A stretch of 23,333 nucleotides of DNA from RGIG5952 sp045603485 (lineage in GTDB: Bacteria; Verrucomicrobiota; Kiritimatiellia; RFP12; JAAYLN01), in the NCBI GenBank assembly GCA_045603485.1, contig JAZUMF010000082.1, positions 1-23,333 on the forward strand, written 5' to 3'. The notes under the pieces are model-generated. The model made no database searches. It was given only the letters and a program-made list of their open reading frames with translations, and was not told where the DNA came from. The position numbers were made by a program, and so were the translations under genes. This document shows positions 8,676 through 16,764 of this stretch, piece after piece (position 1 is the stretch's first letter; each line of letters starts with the position of its first letter).

Positions 8676-9749
8676 TCACTTCATTGCGTTAAATTCATTG
8701 AAGAAGTCGGGATATGACTTTGCCGCGCATTCGGCATTGTCTATTTCAATCGGTTTAGTTGAGTATGAGGCTGCAACCGCCGCCGACATCGCTATGCGGT
8801 GGTCTGAAGAGGTTTCGATTATCGCATTTGGAGTAAACGGGGTCGCTTGTCCCCATATTGTGAAGGTGCTTTCCGATTCTTCGGTTTTAATTCCTAATGC
8901 GGCCAAGAGTTTTGCAACGGCTTCGACGCGGTTGGACTCTTTGATTCGTAATCTTTCAATTTTTGTAAATGTTGTTTTGCAAGGCGTTCCTGCGGCGGCA
9001 ACTGCGAGTGCCGGGAAGAGGTCGGGGCATTGCGACATATCTTTATTGCCGCCGTCTTGTGAAAGCAGTTCAATAACCTTTTTATCAGGCTGTTTCGAAT
9101 CGGGATTAAGGCCATTGACTTCAATTTCAGAGCCCAGCTTATTCATCGCAAGCCAGAATGCCGCCCCGGACCAGTCTATTTCGGGGAGTGTTTTTAGGGG
9201 TGCAATGTAGGTCTGGTTGCCAGCAACGGTAAAACCCTTTTCGGTTTCACGAATGACAATTCCTGAGTTTTGCAGTACTTCGAGTGTCAAATTTATATAC
9301 CCGCGAGATTGCATTGGAGAAGTAAAGATTATTTGCGAGTCTCCCTTTAGCAACGGTAGCGCAAAGAGCAGACCTGTTGCGAACTGCGATGAGACATTCC
9401 CCGGTAGTTCAAAGGTACCGGGAGACAATCTTTCGTAGTCGATTGACGGACGCTGTGCCAAGCGTCCACGAAGTACATATTGGGGCTTTTTACCGAGCGC
9501 AGCCGCTATTGGGCGGATGAAGCGCGCTGTAGAGCCGCTTTCACCGCAGTCTAGTACCGGCTCTTCGGCTGTGGAGGCAAGGGCTCGCAAGCAGCGTTTG
9601 GTCGCGAGTATGTCATCGGGGTCTTCCTTTGCATCTTTGACGCGGTCTTGTCTGCCACCTAGGAAATCAGCGATTAGAAGCCTGTGCAGGTGTGACTTTG
9701 AGATAGGCGGTGTTACGCTTCCTCGGCGTGATCCATTTGCAAGTAGCAT
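8676..9749 (-). CDS. aroA: 3-phosphoshikimate 1-carboxyvinyltransferase (EPSP synthase), compact form
   Basis: This enzyme joins shikimate-3-phosphate and phosphoenolpyruvate (step 6 to chorismate). Recognised by PPISKSHLHRLL at the N-terminus, the DCGESGSTARFIRPI signature, LPGNVSSQFATGLLFALPLL, DWSGAAFWLA, PDLFPALAVAA, RLRIKESNR, DHRIAMSAAVAA and AAKSYPDFF; the usual active-site Lys, Arg, Gln, Asp, Glu and His-Arg positions are all there. At 357 residues it is about 70 shorter than the common 425-440. One visible gap lies between the RGRLAQRP stretch and LPGNVSSQ, where most homologues have about 30 more residues. The start is set by AAAGG seven bases before the ATG at 9749, four bases after the aroC stop; the upstream ATG at 9776, inside aroC, has no ribosome site. 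It is the last gene of the aro operon. Confidence 0.9.
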   Translation of the reverse strand: MLLANGSRRGSVTPPISKSHLHRLLIADFLGGRQDRVKDAKEDPDDILATKRCLRALASTAEEPVLDCGESGSTARFIRPIAAALGKKPQYVLRGRLAQRPSIDYERLSPGTFELPGNVSSQFATGLLFALPLLKGDSQIIFTSPMQSRGYINLTLEVLQNSGIVIRETEKGFTVAGNQTYIAPLKTLPEIDWSGAAFWLAMNKLGSEIEVNGLNPDSKQPDKKVIELLSQDGGNKDMSQCPDLFPALAVAAAGTPCKTTFTKIERLRIKESNRVEAVAKLLAALGIKTEESESTFTIWGQATPFTPNAIIETSSDHRIAMSAAVAASYSTKPIEIDNAECAAKSYPDFFNEFNAMK

Positions 9750-9753
9750 ATTT

Positions 9754-10791
9754 TTACCTTTGCGCAGGTTGCTCATCTAGGATTAAATCAAGCGCCGCTA
9801 GTGCCGCGGCAGCTTCAACGACGGGAAGGGCGCGCGGAACGATGCAGGCGTCGTGGCGTCCTTTGATGACGAGTTCGGTATTTTCTCTGCTCTGCAGATT
9901 GACACTTTGCTGTGTTTTTGAGATTGACGGGGTCGGTTTTATGGCTACTCTGAATTCTATAGGCATGCCGCTTGTTATGCCGCCAAGCGAGCCGCCGTGG
10001 TTGTTGCTTTCAGTCACGACTTTGCCGTCTTTATAAGAAAACGGGTCGTTGTTTTGTGAGCCGAGGAGGGTGCTTCCATAGAAGCCGCTTCCGAATTCAA
10101 CGCCTTTTACGGCTGGGATGCCAAACAATATCGCGGCAAGACGATTTTCTACACCGTCAAAGATAGGGGCTCCGTAGCCTGCCGGTATACCTTCAATGGA
10201 GCAGGAGATCGTTCCTCCGATGCTGTCGCAGTTTTCTCGCGCCTCTTGGATTCTTTGGCGTGCAGCCTCGTCAAGTCCATATGAGTCTTTATCTCCGCTG
10301 ATCTTTATGCCACCGATGGTATCAATCTTTCCATTAACCGATATTCCTTTGGCGTTAAGGTATTGCAATGCGAGGGCGCCTGCGTAGCACATGCCGGCCA
10401 TTATTCTGCCAGATGAATGGCCGCCTCCGCGAATATCATTGTTGCCGCCAGTTTTTACCGCTAGAGTATAGTCGGCATGGCCCGGGCGTGGAGTGATTGC
10501 AAGGGAGCTGTAATCTTTGGAGCGGGCGTCTGTATTGCGGATGATGGCGGTTATGGGGGCTCCAGTCGTTTTTCCATCGCATATGCCAGAGAGAATTTCA
10601 GGGATGTCTTTTTCTGTTCTCGCTGTTGAGCCGGGTGTTGCTCCTGGAGCCCTTCGTGCCATAAAAGCGATAACGGCTTCCTGATTCGGAACGAAGCCGG
10701 CGGGAAAGCCTTCGATTACACAACCGATTGCTGCTCCATGGGATTCGCCAAAGAGGGTAATCTTGAGTTTGTTGCCTATTGTTGATGACAT
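9754..10791 (-). CDS. aroC: Chorismate synthase
   Basis: Chorismate synthase converts EPSP to chorismate by a 1,4-anti elimination that needs reduced FMN. It has 345 residues (usual 350-390). Signature stretches are ITLFGESHGAAIGCVIEGFPAG (split, about 11-32), ARRAPGATPGSTARTEKD, PRPGHADYTL (101-110), DIRGGGHSSGR (about 119-129), EGIPAGYGAPIFDGVE, NNHGGSLGGITSGMPI and GRHDACIVPRALPVVE (from about 311). The GGGHSSGR version, in place of the GGGRSSARET of many proteobacterial enzymes, resembles clostridial forms. The ATG is preceded by GAGAGAAG, 14 bases after the aroDE stop. The stop sits four bases before the aroA start, so the last two steps to chorismate are probably coupled in translation. 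Confidence 0.95.
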   Translation of the reverse strand: MSSTIGNKLKITLFGESHGAAIGCVIEGFPAGFVPNQEAVIAFMARRAPGATPGSTARTEKDIPEILSGICDGKTTGAPITAIIRNTDARSKDYSSLAITPRPGHADYTLAVKTGGNNDIRGGGHSSGRIMAGMCYAGALALQYLNAKGISVNGKIDTIGGIKISGDKDSYGLDEAARQRIQEARENCDSIGGTISCSIEGIPAGYGAPIFDGVENRLAAILFGIPAVKGVEFGSGFYGSTLLGSQNNDPFSYKDGKVVTESNNHGGSLGGITSGMPIEFRVAIKPTPSISKTQQSVNLQSRENTELVIKGRHDACIVPRALPVVEAAAALAALDLILDEQPAQR

Positions 10792-10805
10792 GGTACTTCT
10801 CTCAT

Positions 10806-12251
10806 TCAGTTTGTGAAAAATTCTTTGTGCTGGAGTTCAGCTTGCGCTATTAGCATGGTCATTCCGCTTTGGACTTTACAGCCGGCCTTTTTTGCCCTTT
10901 TCATTATGGGAGTTTCCGGCGGGTTGTATACGAGATCGTAAACGGCTTCTGTGCCATTGAAGATATAGTGCGGAATCGGGTCGTCATTCGGGTTGACGGA
11001 GCCATGGCCGACAGACGTGCATTGGACGATCAAGTCGGGACTCCAGCTTGGTGTCAGCTGGTCTAATGTGTGGGCTTCAAATCCGTATTGATCGGCGACT
11101 TCAGCCGCCTTTTCAAGATTGCGGGCAAAGACCGCACCTATCGCATTTTGCTTGAATACGGCATAAACTATCGCTCTAGCCGCGCCACCCGCACCGACTA
11201 TTGCGACTCTCATCCCTTGAAGTGAATCGACTCCAAGAAATCTTGTGACGGCCTGGGTGAAGCCTTCAGCATCGGTGTTGGTGCCTAGTTTTTGCCCGTC
11301 ACGCCATATTACGGTATTTGCGGCACCGATGGATTTGACCGAATTGTCGGCTTTATCAAGCAACGGTATGAGTTTTTCCTTGTGGGGAATCGTTACCGCC
11401 AAACCCTTTGCGCCTAACACTTCTGCCAGCTCTATCGCATCTTCGATATTTTCGGCGGGCATGGGAACGAGTACAGCGTCAAGGTTGTCGCGGCTGTAGA
11501 AGGCTCGGTGGACTTCGGGGCTTGATGTGACCTTTAGTGGCCAACCTGTAACTCCGGTTATGGCTGTTTTATCTGTGATTTTATCAATTTTGTAGGTCTT
11601 TTGGAGGGCTATAGGGTCTATATGCCCGATTTGGGCTGTATTTTGGAGCAGTTCTTCAGGTGATGTGAAGGTCAGGTATGAGCCAAGTCTTTGAGCGAGA
11701 ATTCTTGTTGCCGCACCAAGCGGCCCCATGGCGAGAAGTATGCGCTTACGCCTGGGTAGAGTCTTGGCTATTTTGAAGAGTTCGGTTATCTCCTTGAGAC
11801 TTCTAGGCATAAATGCGATTTTGGGAATTTCTTGAGCGTCTAAGGCAAAATCGTCCGCCTTTAGAATTATATCGGCAGAACCGCCTTGAAAGTCGTGCAT
11901 ACTGCGAATTATCGTCGTGCCTGACTTTTGGGCTAGCGTTTTAAGCTCTTCACAGCGGTAGTCGTATTCCAAATCTACATAGTCAAAGGTGTCAAGCAGA
12001 CGGAGAATTTTTAGCCGTTCTTGCCCGTCGCCGTTATATTTACCCCCATCTTCAACTTTGCGGACGGTGAGTATGGACGGGTGGGGGACCTGACTCGGGA
12101 AATCGTGAATTTCGTCAAGTGTATATTCAGCCAGTGTGTCAGCCCTAAGCTCGTAGAGATTGACATAATCGGCATATTTCTTTGCGAGTCTGATATTTTC
12201 GCCAATGGTTTCAGCTGTTAAGGTTAAGCAGATTTTCGGTGGTTCTGTCAT
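10806..12251 (-). CDS. aroDE: Bifunctional 3-dehydroquinate dehydratase (type I) / shikimate 5-dehydrogenase
   Basis: This fusion covers steps 3 and 4 to chorismate. Residues 1 to about 205 are a type I dehydroquinase: YVNLYELRAD (29-38), TVRKVEDGG, SMHDF with the catalytic His119, KIAFMP with the Schiff-base Lys144, and a C-terminal MGPLGAATRILAQRLGSYLTF. Residues about 228-481 are a shikimate dehydrogenase: GWPLKVTSSPEVHRAFY (236-252), VTIPHKEK with catalytic Lys291, GAANTVI, NTDAEGF with Asp327, Rossmann motif GAGGAARA (353-360), DLVYNPPETP and a C-terminal MLIAQAELQ. The Asn that usually precedes VTxPHK is Ala285, and the Asn of the usual P-x-x-HN motif is Arg249. The same domain order is known from plants and Chlamydia. 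AGGG lies just before the start, 15 bases after the aroKB stop. Confidence 0.92.
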   Translation of the reverse strand: MTEPPKICLTLTAETIGENIRLAKKYADYVNLYELRADTLAEYTLDEIHDFPSQVPHPSILTVRKVEDGGKYNGDGQERLKILRLLDTFDYVDLEYDYRCEELKTLAQKSGTTIIRSMHDFQGGSADIILKADDFALDAQEIPKIAFMPRSLKEITELFKIAKTLPRRKRILLAMGPLGAATRILAQRLGSYLTFTSPEELLQNTAQIGHIDPIALQKTYKIDKITDKTAITGVTGWPLKVTSSPEVHRAFYSRDNLDAVLVPMPAENIEDAIELAEVLGAKGLAVTIPHKEKLIPLLDKADNSVKSIGAANTVIWRDGQKLGTNTDAEGFTQAVTRFLGVDSLQGMRVAIVGAGGAARAIVYAVFKQNAIGAVFARNLEKAAEVADQYGFEAHTLDQLTPSWSPDLIVQCTSVGHGSVNPNDDPIPHYIFNGTEAVYDLVYNPPETPIMKRAKKAGCKVQSGMTMLIAQAELQHKEFFTN

Positions 12252-12266
12252 TGCTGCCCTTTTGCT

Positions 12267-13646
12267 TTAGAGTTTTACAGGGACTGCTCTTACATCTCCA
12301 TTTGCGATTGGAAGTGCAAAGGTGACAATATCTCCAGAGCGTTTTTTGTCACCCTTCATCAAGGGGATTAAGCTTTCAAAGGTGAGGTCAGGTGGGAGCC
12401 GTGTCGGCAAGCCTGCCTCGGCGAAGCGTTTTTCAAGCTCTTTCGGCCAATCCTGCGAAGCCATGCCGAGGCGGACGGCAAGCCTGGCTTCTTCAATACA
12501 TCCTATTGCAACGGCCTCGCCATGGCTGATTGCGAAGGATGTCGCGATTTCGACTGCATGGCCAACTGTATGGCCGCAGTTTAGAAGAAGCCGTTTCCCG
12601 GTGCGCTCAAGCGGATCTTCGCTTACTATCGCGACCTTTACGGCGAGATTTTGCGCTATCTCTTTTGCTGTCGGTATGCCGTTGTGCGATGAGGTGATTT
12701 TGCCGGAGATGATTTCATGCTTTATCATTTCAGCATGGCCATTGCGTAACTCCCGTGCGGGGAGCGTCGCCAGGCGTTCTGTGTCTATCACGACAAGTGC
12801 CGGCAGATGGAATGCGCCTATAAGATTTTTGCCCTCAGGCAGGTCACAGCCTGTTTTGCCGCCCGTTGAGGCATCTACCATTGAGAGAAGCGTTGTCGGG
12901 ATGTTTATCCATTTTACTCCGCGCATCCATGTTGCCGCGGCAAAGCCTGTCATGTCACCCGTCACGCCGCCGCCAAAGGCGGCTACGGTGTCGCGCCTGC
13001 CTATTGCATGGCGGTTCATTTCATTCCAGAGCCTGGCAACCATTGTGAGATTTTTTTGTTCTTCGCCGGACGGAATGGTTTCAAAGCAGCTTCCCGCCAA
13101 TGCTTCAGAGTGAAGTTTTGCCGCATTTTCATCTGCTATAGTGAGCTTTGCGAGTTTGGATATTCGCCCAAGCTTTGTACCGATTACGACAAGCGAATTT
13201 GGTAGGTAGAAGGCCTCGGCTACGCGAGATGTAAAGGAGTTGTAGTGAATGCGCCGCTCTTCCGCCTTGTCACCAAGCGGGCGTGACCCCTTTTCCTGGT
13301 CGATCCGCTTTTGCCTTTCTTCTTTGGACGGGGCTTCTCTGCACCAGACGATACCGCATTTTTCAACGAGATTGCGGTTTTCTATATCAAGAAGCGTTCC
13401 TCCTCCAAGGGAAACAATGGCATCCTTGCCTTCTAATTCCTTTATGGTTTTCTGAAGGACCAGCTTTTCAATTTTACGAAATCCCTCTTCGCCATTTGTT
13501 GCGAAGATTTCAGGTATGGTTCGACCATCATAAGCGGCGATTGCTTCATCCAGGTCTACAAAGCTGCGTTCCAGAGTCTCCGCAAGGTGTCTGCCTAAGG
13601 TTGATTTGCCGCTTGCCGGCGGACCATAGAGAAAGATTGTGCTCAT
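12267..13646 (-). CDS. aroKB: Bifunctional shikimate kinase / 3-dehydroquinate synthase
   Basis: This fusion covers steps 5 and 2 to chorismate. Residues 1 to about 155 are shikimate kinase: Walker A GPPASGKS (8-15), DLDE (31-34), EEGFRKIE with the substrate-binding Arg57, SLGGGTLL (79-86) and lid residues RPLG (122-125). Residues about 156-459 are dehydroquinate synthase: IPSGEEQKNL, AFGGGVTGDMTGFAAA (223-238), IPTTLLSMVDASTGGKTG (249-266), the metal ligands Glu306 (HAEMIKH), His359 (NCGHTVGHAVE) and His375 (SHGEAVAIG). The synthase part is about 300 residues, shorter than stand-alone AroB (about 360), mainly at its N-terminus, which may be partly replaced by the kinase. An AroKB fusion is known from Thermotoga. 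GAAGG lies nine bases before the start, 20 bases after the tyrA stop. Confidence 0.93.
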   Translation of the reverse strand: MSTIFLYGPPASGKSTLGRHLAETLERSFVDLDEAIAAYDGRTIPEIFATNGEEGFRKIEKLVLQKTIKELEGKDAIVSLGGGTLLDIENRNLVEKCGIVWCREAPSKEERQKRIDQEKGSRPLGDKAEERRIHYNSFTSRVAEAFYLPNSLVVIGTKLGRISKLAKLTIADENAAKLHSEALAGSCFETIPSGEEQKNLTMVARLWNEMNRHAIGRRDTVAAFGGGVTGDMTGFAAATWMRGVKWINIPTTLLSMVDASTGGKTGCDLPEGKNLIGAFHLPALVVIDTERLATLPARELRNGHAEMIKHEIISGKITSSHNGIPTAKEIAQNLAVKVAIVSEDPLERTGKRLLLNCGHTVGHAVEIATSFAISHGEAVAIGCIEEARLAVRLGMASQDWPKELEKRFAEAGLPTRLPPDLTFESLIPLMKGDKKRSGDIVTFALPIANGDVRAVPVKL

Positions 13647-13666
13647 TGGATTATACCTTCTAATTT

Positions 13667-14452
13667 CTATTGCTCGGAATGCACCTGTTTTTTTGCTTCA
13701 ACGCCTTCAGCAAGCTGAGAGATGAGACTTTCCCGATTTTTATCTGCAATCGCCTGACGGAAATCTTCCATTCGCCTGATGAAGCCGTCAATTACCGGCA
13801 AAAGGGCATCTGAATTTTCCAAAAAGAGTTCAGACCAAAGGTCGGGGTCGGGGGCGCCGACACGGGTTAAATCACGAAAGCTGCCTGCGCTGTAACCGCT
13901 ATGTTTAGCGAAGCGTTCATCACGCAGATATGCGGATGATATTATGTGGCACAGCTGACTTGTGTAGGCTATCATCGTGTCATGCTCCAACGCGTCTGAG
14001 ATTACAATTTTATTGAATCCCAATCTTTTGATTAGCTTTTTGAGCATTTCGAGTTTTCTTGTGTCAGTGCGTGAGGATGGCGTCAAAATCATCGATGCGC
14101 CTTTGAAAAGGTTCGCGTCAGAGTTTTCAAAACCTGAAACCTCTTTGCCTGCCATGGGGTGCCCTCCGATGAAGGTCCACTTACTGTCGGCGAGCTCGTT
14201 TTCAAGTTTTTTGCAGATAGCTCCCTTGATGCCGCAGGTATCTACAACGACGGCATCTTCGTTTATTTCATCTTTATAACGGATAATCCATTTGATTGCG
14301 ACTGTGGGATGGAGCGCTACAAAAATTACATCGGCGTCAGCAACCGTAACAGGGTCGTTTTTGTCGATGCCGATGACATCGTAGCCTTCCTTAAGCGCAG
14401 CCTTGTACAGGGAACCGCCAATCAGCCCCATTCCCACAATAGCAATTTTCAT
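13667..14452 (-). CDS. tyrA: Prephenate dehydrogenase
   Basis: This NAD(P)-dependent oxidative decarboxylase turns prephenate into 4-hydroxyphenylpyruvate, the precursor of tyrosine. It has 261 residues. The start begins directly with the Rossmann fold MKIAIVGMGLIGGS (GxGxxG at 7-12). GGHPMAGKEVSGFENS (96-111), LEHDTMIAYTSQLCH (155-169), and SAGSFRDLTRVGAPDPDLW (188-206) are typical of the family. There is no C-terminal ACT domain and no fused chorismate mutase, so tyrosine feedback through this enzyme is not evident. The ATG at 14452 follows the pheA stop by one base, and GGAG lies 7 bases upstream inside the pheA end, pointing to translational coupling. A longer frame from 14473 would overlap pheA and lacks a ribosome site. 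Confidence 0.92.
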   Translation of the reverse strand: MKIAIVGMGLIGGSLYKAALKEGYDVIGIDKNDPVTVADADVIFVALHPTVAIKWIIRYKDEINEDAVVVDTCGIKGAICKKLENELADSKWTFIGGHPMAGKEVSGFENSDANLFKGASMILTPSSRTDTRKLEMLKKLIKRLGFNKIVISDALEHDTMIAYTSQLCHIISSAYLRDERFAKHSGYSAGSFRDLTRVGAPDPDLWSELFLENSDALLPVIDGFIRRMEDFRQAIADKNRESLISQLAEGVEAKKQVHSEQ

Positions 14453-14453
14453 T

Positions 14454-15602
14454 TTAGTTCTCCGCGTAGGCACCGAGGAATGTGAAGTGTTCGATTTCCG
14501 GATCCTGTGAAAGCTCAGAAAGGAGCCTTATGGCATGGCTGTCGTTGGGCCTTGCTTCGAATTCGAAGGTGAAGCGGAATTCGAAGTCGCGGCCTGGGGC
14601 AGGGCGTGATTCGAGCTTTGTAAGGTTTACTCCGACAGACGCGAATTTTGCCAGGACATTTCCAAGCGTTCCCGGTCTGTGCGGCAGGCTCATCATGATT
14701 GAAATCTTGCGGGAATCGGGATAGATTTCGAGTTCCTTTGATATACAAATGAAGCGTGTGAAATTTGCCTGTGTGTCGTTGATGTTGTCGTTTATGATTT
14801 CAAGACCGTAAAGCTCGGCGCAGGCGCGTGATGCGATGACTGCGCGTGAGGTGTTTTGCGCTGAGGCGAGCTCGCGTGCGGCAACTGCCGTATTTGGAGC
14901 CGGTACCTGTTTAATCGCCGGATGCGCCTTTAGGAATTCAGAGCACTGTGAAAGGGCTTGAGGATGGCTAGAGACTTCTCGGATATCTTCAAGTTTCGTT
15001 CCCTTTGGGGCTAAAAGCGCATGCTCGACATGGAGACGGGAGGCTCTAACGATTCGGAAGTTGTGGCGAACCATTTGATCGTATACAGCGGTGACAGAGC
15101 CGGCGGCGGAATTTTCAATTGGCAGAATTCCATAGCGGCACATTCCTTTTTCAACGGCATTGAAAACATCATCGAAGTTGTTGAAGTATAGAATGGTGGG
15201 ATATTTGAAGAGGTTTGTCGCTGCCTGCTGTGAATAAGCACCTTCTGTTCCTTGGCATGCCACGGTGGCGTGCTTGGGGAATAGGTCTTCTGTTTCATGA
15301 AGCGCCTTTGATATCTCTTCCTCAACCTTGCCAGGGCCGGAAATCAAATGACGCTGTCTGGCCTTGGATATTCCGAATAAGGTTGTGAAGAGTAGGGCGG
15401 CTCCATCCTCTAATTCAGGTCCTGCCATTTTTGTTACGCGGTCGATAATATTGCGTTCGCGTTCAGGATTTGAAACTGGGGCGGATGTATTTTTTTTCGC
15501 TTCGGCAATAGCGTCGGCTGCCTTCATCCGTTGGAGGTAAAGCTCTACGATTGCATTGTCGATTTTATCGATTTCTGCGCGAATTTCTTCTGTGTTCTTC
15601 AT
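14454..15602 (-). CDS. pheA: Bifunctional chorismate mutase / prephenate dehydratase (P-protein)
   Basis: This protein converts chorismate to prephenate and on to phenylpyruvate, the precursor of phenylalanine. It has 382 residues, the usual P-protein size. Residues 1 to about 90 are an AroQ-type helical chorismate mutase (IRAEIDKIDNAIVELYLQR at 7-25). About 112-290 is the dehydratase: ACQGTEGAYSQQAA, YGILPIENSAAGSV, EVSSHPQALSQC, NTAVAARELA and the catalytic TRF (282-284). About 298-375 is an ACT domain with HRPGTLGNVLAKFA and ESRP (331-334), the Phe-binding motif, so feedback inhibition by phenylalanine is expected. The start at 15602 has CAGGAGT seven bases upstream, 26 bases after the aroF stop; a longer frame from 15638 would overlap aroF. 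Confidence 0.95.
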   Translation of the reverse strand: MKNTEEIRAEIDKIDNAIVELYLQRMKAADAIAEAKKNTSAPVSNPERERNIIDRVTKMAGPELEDGAALLFTTLFGISKARQRHLISGPGKVEEEISKALHETEDLFPKHATVACQGTEGAYSQQAATNLFKYPTILYFNNFDDVFNAVEKGMCRYGILPIENSAAGSVTAVYDQMVRHNFRIVRASRLHVEHALLAPKGTKLEDIREVSSHPQALSQCSEFLKAHPAIKQVPAPNTAVAARELASAQNTSRAVIASRACAELYGLEIINDNINDTQANFTRFICISKELEIYPDSRKISIMMSLPHRPGTLGNVLAKFASVGVNLTKLESRPAPGRDFEFRFTFEFEARPNDSHAIRLLSELSQDPEIEHFTFLGAYAEN

Positions 15603-15628
15603 TGTTGTGACTCCTGATTGTAAAATAA

Positions 15629-16636
15629 TTAACGGCATGCGTAGGGGCGAATTTGATTTACTACCTTCATGGTTTCGGCAAACATTTCAGGAGTTTGGGA
15701 TTGCGCTCCGTCGCATTTCGCGTGTGGTGGATCATTGTGGACTTCGATTATCAAGCCGTCTGCGCCAATAGCCGTCGCGGCAACCGAAACAGGGTGTACC
15801 AATCGTGCGACGCCAGTTGCGTGGGACGGGTCGATAATTATCGGAAGGTGCGTAAGAGAGTGGAGCAAGGGGACGACTGTGAGATCGATGGTGTTGCGGG
15901 TCGTGGTCTCGAAGGTGCGGATGCCGCGTTCGCAGAGTATGACATTGGGATTGCCCGATGCCATGATGTACTCTGCGCTCATGAGGAGCTCCTGCAATGT
16001 GGAGCTTAGACCGCGCTTCAGGAGAATAGGCTTCTTCGTGTAGTGACCAACCTCTTTCAGGAGGTCGAAGTTTTGCATGTTTCTTGCGCCGATCTGGATT
16101 ACATCGACATCGTCAAAGAGTTCGAGCTGTGAAGGATTCATAAGCTCTGTGACAATGGGAAGCCCTGTTTCTTTTTTTGCTGTCAGGAGCATCTTTAGGC
16201 CGTCCGGGCCGAGACCCTGGAAGGCATATGGCGATGTGCGTGGCTTGAAAGCTCCTCCGCGAAGCATTGTGGCTCCTGCGGCTTTAACGGCCTTTGCGAT
16301 GTTTACTACCTGTTCTTCGGATTCTACACTGCAAGGACCTGCTATAACCTGGAAGTTTCCGCCGCCAATCTTCAAGCCGGAGCAGTCGACAACAGTGTCC
16401 TCAGGATGGAATTTGCGGTTTGCCGCCTTGTAGGGGTCTTGAATTCGCCTAACCGACGCAACGACATCAAGTGCCGAGACTAAATCAACATCAAGATGTG
16501 AGACATCGCCCACGCAGCCGATTAGCGTCTCGTGTGAACCGACTGAAATATGCGGCTCGATTTTTTGCGTTTTGAGCCAATTGATGAGATTTTCAACCTG
16601 GCTCTTTTCAGCACCTTGTTTAATCAGGATAATCAT
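15629..16636 (-). CDS. aroF: 3-deoxy-7-phosphoheptulonate (DAHP) synthase, type I-beta
   Basis: DAHP synthase condenses phosphoenolpyruvate and erythrose-4-phosphate, the committed step of aromatic synthesis. The 335-residue length and architecture match the Thermotoga-type I-beta enzyme: an N-terminal ferredoxin-like domain (1 to about 70) that in characterised relatives binds Tyr or Phe for feedback control, then the barrel with IAGPCSVESEEQ (98-109), LRGGAFKPRTSPYAFQG (125-141), QIGARNMQNFDLL, LLKRG (205-209), LCERGIRTFETTTRN, DPSHATG (269-275) and IEVHNDP (297-303). AAAGGA lies about nine bases before the ATG. It is the first structural gene of the seven-gene aro operon and sits directly downstream of a leader-peptide attenuator, so its expression is probably set by charged tRNA levels in addition to allostery. 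Confidence 0.95.
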   Translation of the reverse strand: MIILIKQGAEKSQVENLINWLKTQKIEPHISVGSHETLIGCVGDVSHLDVDLVSALDVVASVRRIQDPYKAANRKFHPEDTVVDCSGLKIGGGNFQVIAGPCSVESEEQVVNIAKAVKAAGATMLRGGAFKPRTSPYAFQGLGPDGLKMLLTAKKETGLPIVTELMNPSQLELFDDVDVIQIGARNMQNFDLLKEVGHYTKKPILLKRGLSSTLQELLMSAEYIMASGNPNVILCERGIRTFETTTRNTIDLTVVPLLHSLTHLPIIIDPSHATGVARLVHPVSVAATAIGADGLIIEVHNDPPHAKCDGAQSQTPEMFAETMKVVNQIRPYACR

Positions 16637-16662
16637 TTTTTTTGTTCCTTTGACGGGTCGTT

Positions 16663-16699
16663 AAAAAAAGAAAGACCCCGCTTTTCTCAAGCGAGGTCT
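16663..16699 (-). terminator. Intrinsic terminator in the aro leader (attenuator)
   Basis: On the minus strand AGACCTCGCTT (16699-16689) pairs over 11 bases (one G-U) with AAGCGGGGTCT (16683-16673) around a 5-base loop, followed by TTCTTTTTTT. This is a strong rho-independent terminator placed 26 bases before the aroF start codon, downstream of the promoter and leader peptide of the same operon. Its position means it must be bypassed for aroF expression, which makes it an attenuator. Confidence 0.9.
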
Positions 16700-16764
16700 C
16701 TTTGTATCAGTTAAGTCCTTATCGTCATCCAATCTTAACCACGACAAAACGACCAAGCTTGAGA
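16685..16764 (-). promoter_or_regulatory. Predicted antiterminator pairing (segments 2:3)
   Basis: TCTCAAGC (16764-16757) is perfectly complementary to GCTTGAGA (16692-16685), which spans the 5' arm and loop of the terminator. After a 2x2 internal mismatch, GGTC (16754-16751) pairs with GACC (16698-16695). This 12-pair helix excludes the terminator and also excludes the upstream hairpin at 16752-16773, so the leader RNA has the competing segments of a classical attenuator. Confidence 0.8.

Noticed and set aside
8698..9210. 170-codon open frame on the + strand opposite aroA
   Set aside because: It lies entirely within aroA, whose motifs are unambiguous; the translation shows no recognisable domain.
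12322..13113. 263-codon open frame on the + strand opposite aroKB
   Set aside because: Antisense shadow of a well-supported fusion gene; its translation is Ser/Arg/Pro-rich, resembles no family, and has no ribosome binding site context.
13650..13656. TATAAT-like sequence between tyrA and aroKB as an internal promoter
   Set aside because: It lies within a 20-base gap just before the aroKB start codon, so a transcript from it would begin at about the start codon and lose the ribosome site.
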